From the NCBI RefSeq assembly GCF_003991355.1, contig NZ_RCSU01000010.1, positions 186,001 to 250,000 on the forward strand: a DNA stretch of 64,000 nucleotides, in the 5' to 3' direction. The position numbers and the translations under genes are program-made. This document shows positions 51,578-58,198 of this stretch, piece after piece. Positions within the stretch are counted from its first letter, which is position 1, and every line of letters begins with the position of its first letter. Below the pieces are notes generated by a model. It was not told the origin of the DNA. It did not search any database and saw only the letters and a program-made list of their open reading frames with translations. Origin of the DNA: Pseudoflavitalea rhizosphaerae (GTDB lineage Bacteria; Bacteroidota; Bacteroidia; Chitinophagales; Chitinophagaceae).

Positions 51578-52050
51578 AACTCAAGGTCGGATGGGGCACT
51601 ATCGGCGCCTGCCATCACCTGATGTGCCAGTTGACTGAAATTGTCAGATGAAGAAGATTCAAAGAACTGTTGGTACTTTACTTTATCCCAGATCTCGATT
51701 TTGTTTACTGCAGAAACCACCACAATGTCTTTATCCAAACCTGCATATTCCTTCAGATTGGGTGGCACCAATAATCGACCCGCGGAATCCAGCTCGATGT
51801 TGGTAGCGCCGTTCAGGAACTTTCTCCTGAATTCGCGTACCTTGGGGTCGAAATCATTCAATTTGCTTAACCTGGAAAATATTGGCTTCCAGCTCAGCGT
51901 GGGATATAACACAAGGCAGGTTTCAAAGCCTCTGTTGATCACAAACTGGGTCCCCGCTTCTTCCGGAATCTGCTTTTTAAGGGCAGCCGGTAGAAGGAAA
52001 CGCCCTTTGGCGTCCAACGTAGCCTCGTATTCTCCCAGAAATTCAATCAT
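51574..52050 (-). CDS. mraZ: Transcriptional regulator MraZ
   Basis: MraZ is an AbrB-like DNA-binding protein that controls its own dcw operon, shown in E. coli and other bacteria. The 158-residue protein has the two tandem SpoVT-AbrB-like repeats: LGEYEATLDAKGRFLLPAALKKQ (about 5-27) and ATNIELDSAGRLLVPPNLKEYA (about 81-102). An acidic/Ser-rich tail follows. A regular four-box array just upstream (52074-52108) is a candidate operator for it. First gene of the dcw cluster. Confidence 0.96.
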   Translation of the reverse strand: MIEFLGEYEATLDAKGRFLLPAALKKQIPEEAGTQFVINRGFETCLVLYPTLSWKPIFSRLSKLNDFDPKVREFRRKFLNGATNIELDSAGRLLVPPNLKEYAGLDKDIVVVSAVNKIEIWDKVKYQQFFESSSSDNFSQLAHQVMAGADSAPSDLEL

Positions 52051-52073
52051 TTACAGCGGATAAATGCCTTACT

Positions 52074-52108
52074 CCCATTTATAAACACAAAATAACACAT
52101 TTTCCCAC
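52074..52108 (-). promoter_or_regulatory. Four-box array upstream of mraZ, putative MraZ operator
   Basis: Reading the minus strand, four 5-nt boxes GTGGG, GTGTT, GTGTT and ATGGG (plus-strand 52104-52108, 52094-52098, 52084-52088, 52074-52078) are separated by exactly 5 nt each, a 10-nt period. They lie 24-58 nt upstream of the mraZ ATG. E. coli MraZ binds TGGGN direct repeats with 5-nt spacers upstream of its own gene; the period here is the same and two of the boxes contain TGGG. A -7-like TTATTTTGTG lies within the array, so binding would block the promoter. Confidence 0.6.
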
Positions 52109-52440
52109 AGCCGCGGAGAGAATTGGAAAATTTAATTTTTCCACAGGCTCGCATATTTCAAACCCGCCATCAGCCTGCATTTCAGCCTTATATGTTAAAA
52201 ACTCCTGAGTTATTTGTGAATTTCCTGTGGATTTACGGGTAAAACCTGTGCGTATCCTGTGCATCAGCGTTGTTAATCCTTCAAAATCAAGGGATCCGGA
52301 CTGTGTAATTTTCCACTTTCAGATTGGAAAAAAGGAAATCTCATTTTCTGGGAAATGATTGGGATTTTGAAAAAAGGGAAAAAAGTGGGGGAAAAGTGGG
52401 AGGAATTTGCAGAGCCGGAAAGTGGAATTACAAGGCGTGC
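52109..52440. other. AT-rich intergenic region upstream of the dcw cluster
   Basis: About 330 bp without an ORF I trust. It has purine tracts on the plus strand with four TGGG words (52349, 52360, 52386, 52397), in two pairs 11 bp apart, and several sequences loosely like DnaA boxes (for example TTTTCCACA at 52137). No function can be assigned from sequence alone. Confidence 0.5.
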
Positions 52441-52442
52441 CC

Positions 52443-52545
52443 ACTCGCTCGCCTCCCGGCGAGTGAGCTTTATTCAGTCGCCTCCGGCGACACGGTGTTC
52501 GCCGGAGGCGAACAAATAGAAGTCACTCGCCAGAGGCGAGCGACT
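52443..52545. repeat. Palindromic intergenic repeat, family 1, copy 4
   Basis: Arms 52443-52467 and 52521-52545 are reverse complements with four mismatches, so this copy is more diverged than the others. Inner hairpins are GTCGCC-TCC-GGCGAC (52477-52491) and GTTCGCC-GGA-GGCGAAC (52497-52513), in the same order as copy 2. Confidence 0.88.
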
Positions 52546-52579
52546 GCCAGCTCTCCGCCTTTTTAGTCAGCCCCACCGC

Positions 52580-52627
52580 GTCGCCAGAGGCGACTAAATA
52601 AAAATCACTCGCCGGAGGCGAGCGATT
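52580..52627. repeat. Half element of family 1 (copy 5)
   Basis: Only one inner hairpin (GTCGCC-AGA-GGCGAC, 52580-52594) and the right arm (TCACTCGCCGGAGGCGAGCG, from 52605) are present, 35 bp after copy 4. It could be the remnant of a second insertion or a partial duplication of copy 4. Confidence 0.85.
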
Positions 52628-52675
52628 GGGCATACACTGAACCGTTACATCAACTTACTATTGCACTGTCCGCCT

Positions 52676-52683
52676 TACCTTTG
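52676..52683 (+). promoter_or_regulatory. -7 element of queA
   Basis: TACCTTTG, an exact TAnnTTTG match, ends 5 nt before the queA ATG. The transcript would have almost no leader. Confidence 0.5.
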
Positions 52684-52688
52684 CGCGC

Positions 52689-53915
52689 ATGCACCCCAAA
52701 GAAATAGCTATCAAAGATTTCACATACGATCTCCCCGAAGAACTGATCGCCAAATATCCCCTGCCCAACCGGGATGCATCGCGCTTACTTATCTGGAAAG
52801 ATTCAACAATCAGTGAAGATATTTATCGTAATCTCGATCACTATCTTCCTTCCAGCTCCTTACTGGTTTTTAACAACACACGCGTGGTAGCTGCCAGGCT
52901 GCTTTTTCAAAAAACAACCGGAGCCACAATAGAGATTTTTTGCCTGGAACCACATGTGAAATATCCTGACATCACCACGGCCATGAGCACATGCGGATCG
53001 GTAACCTGGATGTGCCTCGTTGGCGGCGCCTCTAAATGGAAACCCGGCAATATCTTAGAAAAAAAGATTGCGCACAGCAACACGGAACTTACGCTGCACG
53101 CCACTTACATTGAAAAGATAAAAGACAGCTTTGCCATTGAACTCAGCTGGGACCAACCGGATCTCAGCTTCGCTGAAGTGTTACACCTTGCCGGCGTAAT
53201 GCCACTCCCACCCTATATCAAAAGGAAAGCAGAACTGGCAGATGAGGACCGCTACCAGACTATCTATGCAAAACATGAAGGATCTGTAGCTGCTCCCACA
53301 GCCGGCCTGCATTTCACAGATACCCTCTTTCAAAAACTGGATGCAAAGCATATCGCCAGGAGCTTCGTTACCCTGCATGTAGGCGCAGGCACTTTCCAAC
53401 CCGTGAAATCAGAAACACTGGAAGACCATCCGATGCATATTGAATTCATCGATGTAACGGCGGAGAGCATACGAAATTTGATTGACCATCTCGATTCTCG
53501 TATCACAGCAGTAGGGACCACTTCTCTGCGTACCATCGAATCCCTTTATTGGCTGGGCTGCAAAACATTGGCGCAGCCGGACATCCAGCCGGAAGAACTG
53601 ACTGTACAACAATGGGATGCCTATGAAATGAATGGGGATATTCCTGCAAAAGCCGCGCTGGAAGGGCTCTTGCAATATCTCGAACAAAAAGGTTTGAACA
53701 GGTTGCTCACCCGCACACAACTGTTGATAGCACCAGGCTACACCATTCGCATCCCTCATGCGCTGGTCACTAATTTCCACCAGCCACAATCCACATTGCT
53801 GTTACTGGTAGCGGCTTTTGCCGGTCCAAAATGGAAGGAGATCTACCATTATGCGTTGACAAATAAATTCCGTTTCCTGAGTTATGGAGATGGCTGTTTG
53901 CTCTTCAGGCATTAA
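52689..53915 (+). CDS. queA: S-adenosylmethionine:tRNA ribosyltransferase-isomerase
   Basis: QueA transfers and isomerises the ribosyl part of SAM onto 7-aminomethyl-7-deazaguanine in tRNA, giving epoxyqueuosine. The 408-residue protein has FTYDLPEELIAKYPLPNRDASRLL, SLLVFNNTRVVAARL, YQTIYAKHEGSVAAPTAGLHFT, VTLHVGAGTFQPVKSE and NFHQPQSTLLLLVAAFAG. It is longer than E. coli QueA (356), mainly from insertions near 95-130 and 290-330. Its stop overlaps the convergent histidine kinase gene by 4 bp. Confidence 0.95.
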   Translation: MHPKEIAIKDFTYDLPEELIAKYPLPNRDASRLLIWKDSTISEDIYRNLDHYLPSSSLLVFNNTRVVAARLLFQKTTGATIEIFCLEPHVKYPDITTAMSTCGSVTWMCLVGGASKWKPGNILEKKIAHSNTELTLHATYIEKIKDSFAIELSWDQPDLSFAEVLHLAGVMPLPPYIKRKAELADEDRYQTIYAKHEGSVAAPTAGLHFTDTLFQKLDAKHIARSFVTLHVGAGTFQPVKSETLEDHPMHIEFIDVTAESIRNLIDHLDSRITAVGTTSLRTIESLYWLGCKTLAQPDIQPEELTVQQWDAYEMNGDIPAKAALEGLLQYLEQKGLNRLLTRTQLLIAPGYTIRIPHALVTNFHQPQSTLLLLVAAFAGPKWKEIYHYALTNKFRFLSYGDGCLLFRH

Positions 53916-55345
53916 GCCATTTCAGGATCAACGGCTGTTGCTTTCAACAGGGGAAATTCGAGTGTGAACACAGAGCCCCTGCCCAGTGTACTGTCTACCT
54001 TGATCTTCCCGTGATGTGCGTCCACCATGGTTTTCACGTAGCTGAGACCAAGACCGAAACCTTTCACGTTGTGAATATTGCCGGTATGGGCACGGTAGAA
54101 TTTTTCAAAGATCCGGCGTACCGTTTCCTTGCTCATACCGATACCATTGTCTTCAACCCGCACCACCAGGTTCTTATTGGTGCTGTGCGTTGTGATCCTG
54201 ATAAAGAGATTATCGTTGGAGTATTTTACTGCGTTGTCTATGAGATTGGAAAAAAGATTCCTGAAATGCACGGGATCGGCTTCCACCAGGTCCCTGCGGG
54301 CATTGAGCTGTAATTCAGCGCTGCCCTGCTTTTCCTGGAGTCTTAACGTATAATCCTCGATGATATCATTGAGCAGTTCATGTAAATGTACAGGGCGCTT
54401 GGCCAGTTGTAATTCCTGCCGGTCCATCACAGCTGCCTGCAGAATGGTTTCCACATGCTTGTTCATCCGTTTGTTCTCTTCCTTGATGATGCCGCTGAAA
54501 TATTCCATCTTCTGGCGGTCCTGCAATACTTTTTCGTTCCGTAGTGCATCCACTGCCAGCGATATGGTGGCTAACGGCGTTTTGAACTCATGCGTCATGT
54601 TATTGATGAAATCGTTCTTGATCTCACTCATTTTCTTTTGACGTATCAGTGCAGCTACGGTTACATAGAATGCGAGAATGATCACGATGGTGAAGAAGAT
54701 GGCCCCGATGATCATCCCTCTCATTTGTTTCAATACCAGTTTCTTCACGTTGGGCACAACCAGCATCATCACTTCTTCAGGCACCAGGTTCTCGAGATCG
54801 GAGCCGCTTTCGGGCTGGAAATAGTAAACAAATTGCTGGTTGTTCACGGTGTCCTGCCAGAGATTGATGAAGTTGGCGGATTTCAATTCATAGTGCATCA
54901 GGTTCACGTTGGCCGTGATGGCGAACTCGAACTTGATCCCTTTCAGACCATCCTGACTATCGAAAGCTTTCTGCAGTTTTTCCTGCACTTCAAATTCCGT
55001 GAATTTCTGCGCGATGGTAGGTGGCTTCATCAACTCCAGGCGGAATTGTTCAGAGGGCCAGGTGAGGCCTGGTTTGTTGCGGAAGGTTTTGAGCGTAGGC
55101 AAAGTGCCTTTTTGTTCCATCAGCGATTTGCCCACTTCGTCCAACGACCTCACAAGTTTCGATTTGAATTCGTGCTGCTTTTCTGCTTCCATGGTAAGCA
55201 GCCAGTTATACTGTACGTAGATCGTGCCGATCAGTGATAGACTGATCAGTACAATGATCACAGGAAATATTTTCCTCAGTTGCAAATGATATGTTTTTGT
55301 GGTCGCTGTCATTACCCGCATCCTCTCCACCGGCAGCAATCCCAT
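53912..55345 (-). CDS. Sensor histidine kinase
   Basis: A membrane-bound two-component kinase of up to 477 residues. Two transmembrane helices (about 27-49 and 218-240) flank a periplasmic sensor domain of about 165 residues with no recognised family. Then come the HisKA domain (NDFINNMTHEFKTPLATISL, phospho-acceptor His) and the HATPase domain with N-box NLIDNAVKYSNDN, G1 VEDNGIGMS and G2 GFGLGLSYVKTMVDAHHGKI. In-frame ATGs at 55321 and 55312 are possible later starts. No response-regulator gene is adjacent, so the partner is elsewhere. It resembles RprX-type kinases of Bacteroidota. Confidence 0.9.
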   Translation of the reverse strand: MGLLPVERMRVMTATTKTYHLQLRKIFPVIIVLISLSLIGTIYVQYNWLLTMEAEKQHEFKSKLVRSLDEVGKSLMEQKGTLPTLKTFRNKPGLTWPSEQFRLELMKPPTIAQKFTEFEVQEKLQKAFDSQDGLKGIKFEFAITANVNLMHYELKSANFINLWQDTVNNQQFVYYFQPESGSDLENLVPEEVMMLVVPNVKKLVLKQMRGMIIGAIFFTIVIILAFYVTVAALIRQKKMSEIKNDFINNMTHEFKTPLATISLAVDALRNEKVLQDRQKMEYFSGIIKEENKRMNKHVETILQAAVMDRQELQLAKRPVHLHELLNDIIEDYTLRLQEKQGSAELQLNARRDLVEADPVHFRNLFSNLIDNAVKYSNDNLFIRITTHSTNKNLVVRVEDNGIGMSKETVRRIFEKFYRAHTGNIHNVKGFGLGLSYVKTMVDAHHGKIKVDSTLGRGSVFTLEFPLLKATAVDPEMA

Positions 55346-55558
55346 TGGTTAGGGAAGTCAGATCATTTTTCCTCAGCAGGTAATTTCAAACGGCAAATTT
55401 AATGAACTGGTGATGAACGGCAGGAACCAGTTAAATGAAGACGATTCCTTTTAACTAAGTTTTATCAGTGCCGCGCCGCTAACTTAGGAAGTTTTGAGCA
55501 ACCTTTCTTTTTTTAAACAATCATTTTGTCAATAATATATAAGTCTTAATTTAGAAAT

Positions 55559-56110
55559 ATGATAGTTCCCGGTCCAGGTACGTTGTTGATAGCAGAACCA
55601 TTTCTCAAGGATCCCAATTTTATGAGAACAGTGGTTTTTTTGTGCGATCACCAGGAAGAAGGCAGTTTTGGTTTCGTGATCAATAAAACCTTCAATCATA
55701 CGCTCGACGAACTGATGAACGACCTCGAAGAACTTAAACTCCCCGTTTTTTACGGAGGCCCGGTTCAAATGGATACGATCCATTTCCTTCATCAATACCC
55801 TGAACTGATACCCGGCAGCTTCCAGGTAATGGATGGTATTTACTGGGGTGGCGATTTCGAGACAGCCATTTCCCTCATCAAAGAAGGCACACTTGATCTC
55901 AACAAGATCCGTTTCTTCATCGGTTATTCCGGCTGGGGAAATGGCCAGCTGAATGACGAACTGAAGGAAAAATCCTGGCTCACTGCACAGGCTACCCGCA
56001 AACTCGTATTCCATAAAAAAATAGACGAGATCTGGAAAGATGCCCTGAAGGACCTGGGTGGGGATTACGAGATGATGGCCAACTACCCCATCGATCCGCA
56101 GCTGAACTAA
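55559..56110 (+). CDS. YqgE/AlgH family protein (DUF179)
   Basis: The 183-residue soluble protein matches the YqgE/AlgH family: GTLLIAEPFLKDPNFMRTVVFLCDHQEEGSFGFVINK at the start, then VFYGGPVQMDTIHFLH, and IRFFIGYSGWGNGQLNDELKEKSWL. The molecular function of the family is not firmly established; AlgH was first linked to alginate regulation in Pseudomonas. It is monocistronic, with a terminator about 40 bp downstream. Confidence 0.93.
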   Translation: MIVPGPGTLLIAEPFLKDPNFMRTVVFLCDHQEEGSFGFVINKTFNHTLDELMNDLEELKLPVFYGGPVQMDTIHFLHQYPELIPGSFQVMDGIYWGGDFETAISLIKEGTLDLNKIRFFIGYSGWGNGQLNDELKEKSWLTAQATRKLVFHKKIDEIWKDALKDLGGDYEMMANYPIDPQLN

Positions 56111-56152
56111 TTGGACAAATACACAAGAATTTAATTAAAGGAATAAAACACA

Positions 56153-56174
56153 AAAGCCCGCTTCCGCGGGCTTT
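56153..56174 (+). terminator. Terminator after the YqgE/AlgH gene
   Basis: AAAGCCCGC-TTCC-GCGGGCTTT is a perfect 9-bp stem, 42 bp after the stop; the T tract is short. Confidence 0.75.
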
Positions 56175-56240
56175 ATCCATTCATCCGGACAAATATCTTT
56201 CTTCACAAAAACTGCTGCACTTTCCGGCACCTCAGCCGAG

Positions 56241-56373
56241 TGATATAAAAAACTCCGGCCTTCAAAACGTAAGCGAAGAAGTCTAATAATATTACCACAG
56301 CCCAACCACACCAATCACAGCCCAATCACCTCTCTCCCGCGCGGTTCGTTTTACAGCCGGATTTTTTATATCA
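56241..56373. repeat. MITE-like element, family 2, copy B
   Basis: This 133-bp element has near-perfect terminal inverted repeats: TGATATAAAAAACTCCGGC at the left and GCCGGATTTTTTATATCA at the right (one 1-nt indel). The interior matches copy A (TTCAAAACGTAAGCGAA, C/A-rich centre, CGCG-CGGTTCGTTTT). It lies 11 bp beyond the stop of the outer-membrane barrel gene and may serve as its transcript end. Confidence 0.88.
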
Positions 56374-56384
56374 GGAGGCGGCAA

Positions 56385-57014
56385 CTACTCTAAAGGGAAC
56401 TTCACACCTATTCCACCGCCCCAGTTGCTCAATTGTTTTACGCCATTATAATTAAACGGCATATAGTTATAGTTCGCATTCAAAGTAATTCCTGATCGGC
56501 TCTGCTTTCCAAACGGAATGTACAAACCTGCTTCAGGCCTTACCGCAAATCCGAATTTGGTTTTACTGTTAGAGAACTCTCCCAGGAACTGGCGATAGAA
56601 TACCAGGTTACCACCCACGCCAACACCTGCATAAGGTTGAACGCGGCCTTCTGGAAGGAAGTTGTACTGACCTGTTGCCAGGATCGGTACTACCTGGATG
56701 GAATTGCTCACTACAGCAGAGATATCGCCACCTTCTTCCAGTTTGTAATTGGCCCGTGGATATTTCTGGTAGAAGTCCTGGTAACCTGTTCCAAGTCCTA
56801 TGGAGATCTTATCGGTTAACCCATACAGTACGTTGGCTGTCCAACCGCGGAAGGAGGTCTTATTCACCTCATCTTTGAATGAGCCCAGCGGGGAAGCAAT
56901 ATTATAACCGATATTCAATTTGGTGACGCCTTGCTGTGCCTGGCTTTGATTGGGCAACAGGGTAACGAGCAGTGCACCGGCTATCATCGAAGCAATAATG
57001 CTGATCTTTTTCAT
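56385..57014 (-). CDS. Outer-membrane beta-barrel protein (porin family)
   Basis: The 209-residue exported protein has a signal peptide (1-26, ending NQSQAQQG). Eight or so amphipathic strands follow with alternating aromatic/Gly patterns (LYGLTDKISIGLGTGYQDFY, then PYAGVGVGGNLVFYRQF). The C-terminal strand is GGGIGVKFPLE. This fits the PF13568-type outer-membrane barrel family common in Bacteroidota. It is 38 bp after the DUF4136 lipoprotein gene, probably in one transcript. Ligand unknown. Confidence 0.83.
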   Translation of the reverse strand: MKKISIIASMIAGALLVTLLPNQSQAQQGVTKLNIGYNIASPLGSFKDEVNKTSFRGWTANVLYGLTDKISIGLGTGYQDFYQKYPRANYKLEEGGDISAVVSNSIQVVPILATGQYNFLPEGRVQPYAGVGVGGNLVFYRQFLGEFSNSKTKFGFAVRPEAGLYIPFGKQSRSGITLNANYNYMPFNYNGVKQLSNWGGGIGVKFPLE

Positions 57015-57052
57015 GATGCTAATTTTTTTCAGTTCAACAATAGTTCACCTGC

Positions 57053-57688
57053 TTAGCTTCTTTTGAAGTAAGGTGACTGATCGAAAAGGGCTTTGATCTG
57101 GCTATCGCCTGCACCCGGACGGAAAATACCGGAACCCCGGATCAGACCATTCCATACTCCATGGATCTTATTGTCCTTGTCTGCATTCTTCAGGTCCAGC
57201 GCATCGATAGAAAGCGCCCCTTCTTTGATGGAGTATACTCCATAGAACCCGGGCCAGTAGTAGCCATATCCAGGATAACCCCAGTACCAGGGATCCCAGA
57301 TACCGGGATAACCACCCCAATAGTCAGGATAACTCACGATACCGGAATAGGTATTGTAGATGCGGTTGATATTGATACCCAGATCAGGGTCCGCATCTTT
57401 GGCTACGAGGGTATAGCCTCTGTCCTGCAATTGTTTCTTAACGGCTGCGATGAATGCAGCATCCACATCCGTCAAAGATTTCTCGGACAGTTTATTATTA
57501 TCGATCACGGCCACGGAGTCGGCCACACTGAATGTTGTATAAGAAGAAAAGGCAGCGGTTCTATCATGATTGGTGATATAGATCCTGCTTTCTTCCTCTG
57601 TCATGTTATCGAGCGGGTCTTTTGTACATCCAGCCAGAACAAGCATGGACGAAGCCGCTATTCCAATGGTTAAGATGAAATTTTTCAT
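57053..57688 (-). CDS. DUF4136 lipoprotein
   Basis: The 211-residue protein has a lipoprotein signal peptide with lipobox LAGC (Cys near residue 20), so it should be membrane-anchored. The body matches DUF4136: FSSYTTFSVADSVAVI, DVDAAFIAAVKKQLQDRGYTLVAKDADPDLGI, and a C-terminal VWNGLIRGSGIF. An inserted segment near 120-150 is rich in Tyr, Trp, Gly and Pro (YWGGYPGIWDPWYWGYPGYG). The function of the family is unknown. It lies upstream of the barrel gene. Confidence 0.87.
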   Translation of the reverse strand: MKNFILTIGIAASSMLVLAGCTKDPLDNMTEEESRIYITNHDRTAAFSSYTTFSVADSVAVIDNNKLSEKSLTDVDAAFIAAVKKQLQDRGYTLVAKDADPDLGININRIYNTYSGIVSYPDYWGGYPGIWDPWYWGYPGYGYYWPGFYGVYSIKEGALSIDALDLKNADKDNKIHGVWNGLIRGSGIFRPGAGDSQIKALFDQSPYFKRS

Positions 57689-58198
57689 ATTCCTGTTTTT
57701 TTATGATCTCCCTTTAGACTGCACAAAGCCAATGCCTGTTTAATCAGCTGGTTCTGAGCTTAACAGTCCACTAACAGACATTAAAACGAACTTAAAAAAA
57801 GAGGCTGATCAGCTACCAAAACGATCATTTATTAAAGCTTTATTAAAGAAAATCAACTGCCATCTGCAAAAATTACATGTCAGTTCTACGATCCCCCGCT
57901 GGTATTCCCCACCGGAAAAGCCCGAAAAAGCTTTCCCGCAGAAACACTCGATTTTCGCCTGAATGCTGCAATGGAGGGGGATTTCAGCGCCAATGGTACA
58001 TTAATTGATTATATTTCTACACAATTTAATCCCTATGAAGACCAAACAATACCCAATCCACTGTTTGCTCTGCACCTATTATTACGGCAACTACCAGCCT
58101 CCCGGCTGAAAAGGTCCGCTTTCCTGTTACTGTACCCGTTATTTTCGATTGTTCCTTACCGTTAGCACAGCCCTTTTCACTCTTTTAATCCGAACCTC
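57689..58198. other. Divergent intergenic region
   Basis: These 510 bp separate the DUF4136 gene from the secreted esterase. They should hold both promoters; I could not place either with confidence (weak candidates TATATTTC at 58010 and TATTTTCG at 58140 on the plus strand). A 24-codon ORF (58035-58109, MKTKQYPIHCLLCTYYYGNY onward) sits in the leader region; there is no evidence that it is translated. Confidence 0.5.

Noticed and set aside
52101-52234. DnaA-box-like sequences upstream of mraZ as a possible replication origin
   Set aside because: Only imperfect matches (TTTTCCACA, TTTCCCACA, TGTGGATTT), no exact TTATCCACA, and no dnaA, dnaN or other origin gene nearby.
57971-58165. Plus-strand ORF of 64 codons before the esterase gene
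   Set aside because: No promoter or family similarity; probably part of the esterase leader region.
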